A stretch of DNA of 64,000 nucleotides, taken from contig NZ_JAMTCH010000003.1 in the NCBI RefSeq assembly GCF_024171735.1, positions 1,228,841-1,292,840 of the forward strand. The letters run 5' to 3'. Below are positions 61,101-64,000 of this stretch, in pieces. The DNA is from Prauserella alba. GTDB taxonomy: Bacteria > Actinomycetota > Actinomycetes > Mycobacteriales > Pseudonocardiaceae. The position numbers and the translations under genes were made by a program. Within the stretch, counting starts at the first letter, position 1. Each line of letters begins with the position of its first letter. The notes below the pieces were generated by a model. That model saw nothing but the letters and a program-made list of their open reading frames with translations. It made no database searches and was not told where the DNA came from.

Positions 61101-61430
61101 TCGATCACCTACGAGCGGCTCAAGCACAGTGGTGAGCTGCCGATCGTCGGGGTGAACACGTTCCGCAACCCGGACGTGGACGAGCAGGAGGGCGAGGTCG
61201 AACTCGCCCGCGCCACCGAGGACGAGAAACGCTCGCAGTTGCAGCGGCTCGACGATTTCCAGACCAGGAATCACGCCGAGGCGCAGACCCAGCTGGCGCG
61301 GTTGCGGGAGGCGGCGGCGCGGGGCGAGAACGTGTTCGCCGTGCTCATGGACGCGGCGCGGGTGTGCTCGCTCGGCCAGATCACCGAGGCGTTCTTCGAG
61401 GTGGGCGGTCAGTACCGGCGCAACGTCTGA
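58194..61430 (+). CDS. icmF: Fused isobutyryl-CoA mutase (IcmF)
   Basis: 1078 aa. Domains in order: B12-binding Rossmann (about 10-140, with the Co-ligand His24 in DGHDAS); MeaB-like G-protein chaperone (about 195-420, P-loop GITGTGGSGKSS with Lys207); linker; and the TIM-barrel mutase (about 555-1078, RFKYLSADSEAKRLSTAFDSVTLYG, YHIAEAGANPISQLAFTLANG). It interconverts isobutyryl-CoA and n-butyryl-CoA, or pivalyl/isovaleryl-CoA in some, with adenosylcobalamin. The G domain guards the cofactor. An A+T-rich stretch at 58160-58190 likely holds its promoter. Confidence 0.97.
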   Translation: MTTELHQPVHPVRFVTAASLFDGHDASINIMRRILQAQGAEVIHLGHNRSVDEVVTAAIAEDAQGVAISAYQGGHVEYFSYLVELLRERGAGHVKVFGGGGGVIVQDEIDLLHSRGVARIFSPEDGLELGLPGMINHMVRECDVDLAREWAGDLDQLLAGDTRTLSRTISQLQQDILPGEWHTAVREAAQARTVPVLGITGTGGSGKSSLTDELVRRFRNDQEDKLRIAVLAVDPSRRRGGGALLGDRIRMNCLDGDRVFFRSLATRTTSGEIPQGLDETVLACKAAGFDLVIVETPGIGQGDAGIVDHVDHSLYVMTPEFGAASQLEKIDMLDFADVVAINKFERRGAEDARRDVARQLVRNREAFGSDPEDMPVYGTSAATFNDDGVTALYQQLRDMLADGGLSVSAGTLAPVEGKVSTQTATIIPQHRVRYLAEIAETVRGYHAETERQADAVRMREHLTAAREALAADGGDAGTLDGLVERAESGVEAETAQLLARWEELSESYRGEELAFTVRDKEIRTELWRDTLSGSRIPRVALPRYKDKGELVSFLRRENLPGYFPYTAGVFPFKRDGEDPARMFAGEGDAFRTNRRFKYLSADSEAKRLSTAFDSVTLYGFDPDTRPDIYGKVGTSGVSIATLDDMKVLYDGFDLTAPSTSVSMTINGPAPTILAFFLNTAIDQRMDAFRSEHGREPDADEAAEIRAWTLRQVRGTVQADILKEDQGQNTCIFSTEFSLRMMSDIQEWFIEHGVRNFYSVSISGYHIAEAGANPISQLAFTLANGLTYVESYLARGMDIDEFAPSLSFFFSNGMDAEYSVLGRVARRIWAVAMRERYGAGERSQKLKYHVQTSGRSLHAQEMNFNDIRTTLQALCALYDNANSLHTNAYDEAITTPSESSVRRAMAIQMIINKEWGLAKNENPLQGSFIIDELTDLVEEAVLTEFERISERGGVLGAMETGYQRGKIQDESITYERLKHSGELPIVGVNTFRNPDVDEQEGEVELARATEDEKRSQLQRLDDFQTRNHAEAQTQLARLREAAARGENVFAVLMDAARVCSLGQITEAFFEVGGQYRRNV

Positions 61431-61440
61431 CCGGCCGCCC

Positions 61441-61479
61441 GCCGGGCACCGCCTCGCCACGGAGCGAGCGGTGCCCGGC
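61441..61479 (+). terminator. Hairpin terminator after icmF
   Basis: 12-bp perfect stem: 61441-61452 (GCCGGGCACCGC) with 61468-61479, and a structured 15-nt loop. Confidence 0.7.
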
Positions 61480-61530
61480 TCGGTCACGGCTGCGGGAATG
61501 CACGCCGCCCGCAGCCGGTTGCGCATGGAT

Positions 61531-62364
61531 ATGAAGTTCGGTGTTTCGACGTTCGTGACCGACGAGGGAATCCGGCCGGGGCCACTGGGTACGGCGCTGG
61601 AGGAGCGGGGCCTGAGCTCGCTGTTCCTCGCCGAGCATTCCCACATCCCCGTCAGCAGGGAGTCGCCGTATCCCGGCGGGGGCGACCTGCCGCACCAGTA
61701 CTACCGCACGCTCGACCCGTTCGTGGCGCTCACGGCGGCCGCTGCGACGACGCGGGAACTGACCGTGGGTACGGGGATCGCCCTGTTGCCGCAGCGTGAC
61801 CTGATCCACACCGCCAACGAGGGGGCGAGCCTGGATCTGGTGTCGGGCGGCCGGTTCGTGCTCGGCGTCGGTGTGGGCTGGAATCGCGAGGAGATGCGCA
61901 ACCACGGTGTGGACCCGGCCACTCGCGGCGCGCTGATGAACGAGCAGCTGGAGGCGCTGACGCGGCTGTGGACCGAGGAGCAGGCGGAGTTCCACGGCAG
62001 GTATGTGGATTTCGACCCGGTCTACGCGTGGCCGAAACCGGTCGCCACGCCGCATCCGCCGATCTATGTGGGCGGGGAGAGTCCGGCCGCGTTGCGGCGG
62101 ACCGTCGCCTTCGGTGATGGCTGGTTGCCGCGTCCGCACACCACGCCGGAGGAGATTCGGCAGGCACAGGACTGGTTCGCCGAGCAGGGGAAGCCGGACG
62201 TGCCGATGGCGATCTTCGGCGCGCCCGTCGACGAGAAGGTCATCGAGGGGTGGGCCGAGGCGGGCGTCGACCACGTGACGTTCATGCTGGCGACCGCACC
62301 GGAATCCGACACGCTGCGGGAACTCGACGAGTTCGCCGCCTTCGTCGCGCGTTACGGCGGCTGA
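61531..62364 (+). CDS. LLM-class F420-dependent oxidoreductase
   Basis: 277 aa luciferase-like monooxygenase-fold protein. MKFGVSTFVTDEG at the start, DPFVALTAAAATTRELTVGTGI, LDLVSGGRFVLGVGVGWNREEM, and PPIYVGGESPAALRR are the typical F420-binding subgroup motifs. Several in-frame starts exist (61471 GTG, 61498, 61525); the ATG at 61531 fits the family's first residues best, though no ribosome site is evident. The substrate is unknown; location beside kstR suggests lipid or sterol use but does not show it. Confidence 0.88.
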   Translation: MKFGVSTFVTDEGIRPGPLGTALEERGLSSLFLAEHSHIPVSRESPYPGGGDLPHQYYRTLDPFVALTAAAATTRELTVGTGIALLPQRDLIHTANEGASLDLVSGGRFVLGVGVGWNREEMRNHGVDPATRGALMNEQLEALTRLWTEEQAEFHGRYVDFDPVYAWPKPVATPHPPIYVGGESPAALRRTVAFGDGWLPRPHTTPEEIRQAQDWFAEQGKPDVPMAIFGAPVDEKVIEGWAEAGVDHVTFMLATAPESDTLRELDEFAAFVARYGG

Positions 62365-62377
62365 CGGTCCGCCGGAT

Positions 62378-62425
62378 CGCACCGGGCGTTCCCCGGGGCC
62401 GTGGCTCAGGGGAACGCCCGGTGCG
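62378..62425. terminator. 17-bp bidirectional hairpin terminator
   Basis: 62378-62394 pairs perfectly with 62409-62425 around a 14-nt loop, between the convergent oxidoreductase and kstR genes. The right arm ends 3 bp from the kstR stop. Confidence 0.8.
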
Positions 62426-62427
62426 GT

Positions 62428-63072
62428 TCAGTCGAGCAGCAGGTGCACCGACAGTTCGAGGCGCTTGGCGACGTCGGCGGCGGACGCGCGGCGCGTGACC
62501 CAGGCGACGAGGTTGGCCATCCAGACGTCGGCGATCACGTGGAAGACGTCACGGTCGTGGTCGGTGGGCTCGTCGATGCCCATCGCCTTCGCGAACATGT
62601 TCTCCATCATGGCGCCGACCTGCTCCACCTCGGCCGCCGCCGTGGTGTCGGCGAACATGAATGCCCGCACCATCGCCTCGGTGAGGTGCGGGTCCCGCTG
62701 CATCATGCGGGTGTTGCGGCCCAGGACGACGAGCAGGCGCTCGGTGGACGTCTCGCCGGGGATGCTGCCGCGGTCGAGCTTGTCCTGTGCCCGCTCGAAC
62801 TCGCGCGCGAGTCCGGACACCAGCAGATGGATCTTGGACGGGAAGTAGCGGTAGAGGGTGCCGAGGGCGACGTCGGCGCGTTCGGCCACGGTGCGCATCT
62901 GAACCGCGTCGTAGCCGCCTTTCGCCGCGAGGGCGAGCGTCGCGTCGAGGATGCGCTTGCGCCGGTCGCGCTGGGCCGCCGTTCCGGGCTCGTCCCCGCC
63001 CATCGGGCCGAGAGCGGTGGAGCTCCGGGACGCCGTCTTCGACGAGGCCGGCGCCTTGGGCTTGCTTGCCAT
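62428..63072 (-). CDS. kstR: KstR, TetR-family repressor of sterol catabolism
   Basis: 214 aa. Helix-turn-helix RILDATLALAAKGGYDAVQMRTVAERADVALGTLYRYFPSK region, then LLTEAM-type PHLTEAMVRAFMFADTTAAAEVEQV and the diagnostic C-terminal DVWMANLVAWVTRRASAADVAKRLELSV. This closely follows mycobacterial KstR, which is released from DNA by a CoA thioester of cholesterol-derived acid. The ATG at 63072 has AGGAG 8 bp upstream; the ATG at 63078 is too close to it. A KstR box lies just upstream, indicating autoregulation. Confidence 0.93.
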   Translation of the reverse strand: MASKPKAPASSKTASRSSTALGPMGGDEPGTAAQRDRRKRILDATLALAAKGGYDAVQMRTVAERADVALGTLYRYFPSKIHLLVSGLAREFERAQDKLDRGSIPGETSTERLLVVLGRNTRMMQRDPHLTEAMVRAFMFADTTAAAEVEQVGAMMENMFAKAMGIDEPTDHDRDVFHVIADVWMANLVAWVTRRASAADVAKRLELSVHLLLD

Positions 63073-63090
63073 CGGCATCTCTCCTGATTC

Positions 63091-63104
63091 AAGAACCTGT
63101 TCCA
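63091..63104. promoter_or_regulatory. KstR box 1 (kstR autoregulation)
   Basis: AAGAACCTGTTCCA matches the core AACNNGTT of the KstR motif TNNAACNNGTTNNA, with A instead of T at the first position. It lies a few bases downstream of a minus-strand -10 (TAGACT, 63122-63117), where it could block kstR transcription. Confidence 0.65.
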
Positions 63105-63166
63105 GTCCTGATGTGCAGTCTACCCAACATCGGCTGAAAGCGATGCTCGGGTTACGCCCGGTTAAG

Positions 63167-63180
63167 TGAAACATGTTCTA
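63167..63180. promoter_or_regulatory. KstR box 2 over the fadE promoter
   Basis: TGAAACATGTTCTA matches TNNAACNNGTTNNA at every fixed position. It overlaps the first two bases of TACAAT (63179-63184), the -10 whose expected start point is the GTG at 63192. Confidence 0.8.
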
Positions 63181-63191
63181 CAATCGCGCTC

Positions 63192-64000
63192 GTGGGTATC
63201 GCGATGACGGACGAGCAACGAGCACTGGCCGACGCCGTGCGGGCTGCGGCGCAATCCCCCGACCCGGCCGCGGCGATCGGCGGCATCGGGTTGCCGTCGG
63301 TCGCCCTGCCGGAATCGCTCGGCGGGGCGGGCGGTGGTGTCACGGACCTGGTGGCCGGTGTCGCGGCCGCGGCGGGCGAGCTGGCGGGCGGTGCCGGTCT
63401 CGGCTCGGCTCTCGCCGGGCTCGCGTGGGCGCAGCGGCCCGCGTCCGCGGTGGCCCTGCGGTACGCGCCCGCCGTGGCCGCGGGCACCGTACGGGCGGCG
63501 GTGGCGTTCGAGCCGGGAGACCTCGTCGCACGGCCGGGCCGGGACGGCGGCGTCGTCGTCGACGGCACCACGCCGGTGCTGCCGGACGGTCCCGATGCCG
63601 ACGTGCTGCTGCTCGCCGCGCGCACCGGCGCCGACGGGGCGGCGGCCGCACCTGCGGGGAGCGAGAGTGCCGCCGACACGGTGTGGTTCGCGGTCGAGGC
63701 CGCGCGGGTGCGCGTTGCCGAACACGAATCCTTCGATCCGAGCCGCCGGATGGCTACTGCCGAGCTGCGGGCGGTGGCCGTGCCGGGCGACGACGTGCTG
63801 GGCAGCGTCGCCGTCCCGGAGCTGGCAGCCACGCTGGCGGCCGCGGAGGCCGCGGGGGTGGCGGAGTGGTGTGTGCGCACGGCGAGTGAGTACGCGCGGG
63901 TCCGCGAGCAGTTCGGCCGTCCCATCGGTGCGTTCCAGGCGGTGCAGCATCTGTGTGCGGAGATGCTGTGCCGGTCGGAGTCGGCGGCGGCTCTCGCGTG
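63192..64000 (+). CDS. Acyl-CoA dehydrogenase, FadE34-like, 3' end beyond window
   Basis: 269 residues visible and open at the window end. Begins MGIAMTDEQRALADAVRAAA; LPSVALPESLGGAGGGVTDLVAG is the acyl-CoA dehydrogenase N-terminal domain, and SEYARVREQFGRPIGAFQAVQHL is the helical C-terminal signature. TACAAT ends seven bases before the GTG, so the mRNA is probably leaderless; an ATG at 63204 is the alternative. Divergent from kstR, like fadE34 (Rv3573c) in mycobacteria, where the enzyme acts on sterol side-chain CoA esters. Whether a second dehydrogenase half follows cannot be seen. Confidence 0.85.
   Translation, partial: MGIAMTDEQRALADAVRAAAQSPDPAAAIGGIGLPSVALPESLGGAGGGVTDLVAGVAAAAGELAGGAGLGSALAGLAWAQRPASAVALRYAPAVAAGTVRAAVAFEPGDLVARPGRDGGVVVDGTTPVLPDGPDADVLLLAARTGADGAAAAPAGSESAADTVWFAVEAARVRVAEHESFDPSRRMATAELRAVAVPGDDVLGSVAVPELAATLAAAEAAGVAEWCVRTASEYARVREQFGRPIGAFQAVQHLCAEMLCRSESAAALA

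Noticed and set aside
1-64000. Insertion sequences, integrases or prophage genes
   Set aside because: No transposase, integrase, phage structural or recombination-site signature was seen; composition is uniform apart from a few promoter regions.

Overview
The window is about 70% G+C, with dense genes, many GTG starts, ATGA/GTGA stop-start overlaps and several promoter -10 hexamers sitting directly in front of start codons. Gene content (ESX-associated EspG/PPE-like genes, a four-gene conservon of kinase, roadblock, DUF742 and GTPase, DUF397 with a DUF5753 regulator, a pyrophosphate-type phosphofructokinase, KstR and fused IcmF) indicates a filamentous actinobacterium, most likely Pseudonocardiaceae (Amycolatopsis/Saccharomonospora/Prauserella type). 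No rRNA, tRNA, CRISPR array, insertion sequence or prophage gene was recognised.

Layout. 1-2.7 kb: end of a methyltransferase gene, DNA polymerase IV (dinB), a DUF3040 membrane protein. 3.0-8.1 kb (minus): MoxR ATPase, DUF58 protein, transglutaminase, a standard three-gene set. 8.3-10.8 kb: a four-gene ESX-associated cassette ending in EspG, each gene overlapping the next by 4 bp. 11.2-15.7 kb: mraZ-rsmH-ftsL-ftsI, the start of the division and cell-wall (dcw) cluster, with a textbook MraZ operator; murE does not follow. 16-25.9 kb: a block colinear with Mycobacterium tuberculosis Rv2187-Rv2179c (acyl-CoA synthetase, two SRPBCC proteins, ArsA-like ATPase, acyltransferase, RNase AS) with a metallophosphoesterase, ROK glucokinase, Nudix protein and a membrane protein interspersed. 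25.9-29.8 kb: class I DAHP synthase behind an aromatic-residue-rich leader peptide, a PPi-type phosphofructokinase, a GntR regulator. 29.8-32.1 kb (minus): an NCS1 transporter and a hydantoin/allantoin-racemase-like protein. 32.4-36.9 kb: DUF2461 protein, pyruvate kinase, thioesterase II, DUF5753/DUF397 pair. 37.0-40.3 kb: a small basic protein and a large LuxR-type ATPase regulator. 40.3-45.1 kb: aldehyde dehydrogenase, TetR, acyl-CoA dehydrogenase and CaiB-type CoA transferase. 45.5-48.5 kb: small membrane and hypothetical proteins and a lytic transglycosylase. 48.5-51.0 kb (minus): a three-gene polyamine operon. 52.2-58.1 kb: the conservon. 58.2-64 kb: icmF, an F420-type oxidoreductase, kstR and the start of a FadE34-like dehydrogenase with two KstR boxes.

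Main themes are central carbon and aromatic metabolism (glucokinase, PPi-PFK, pyruvate kinase, DAHP synthase), cell division and wall synthesis, acyl-CoA and sterol catabolism, and several local regulator-operator pairs. The most interesting signals are the leader-peptide attenuator before DAHP synthase, a window-wide pattern of leaderless promoters, the duplicated tail module of the conservon kinase, and the break in the dcw cluster after ftsI.
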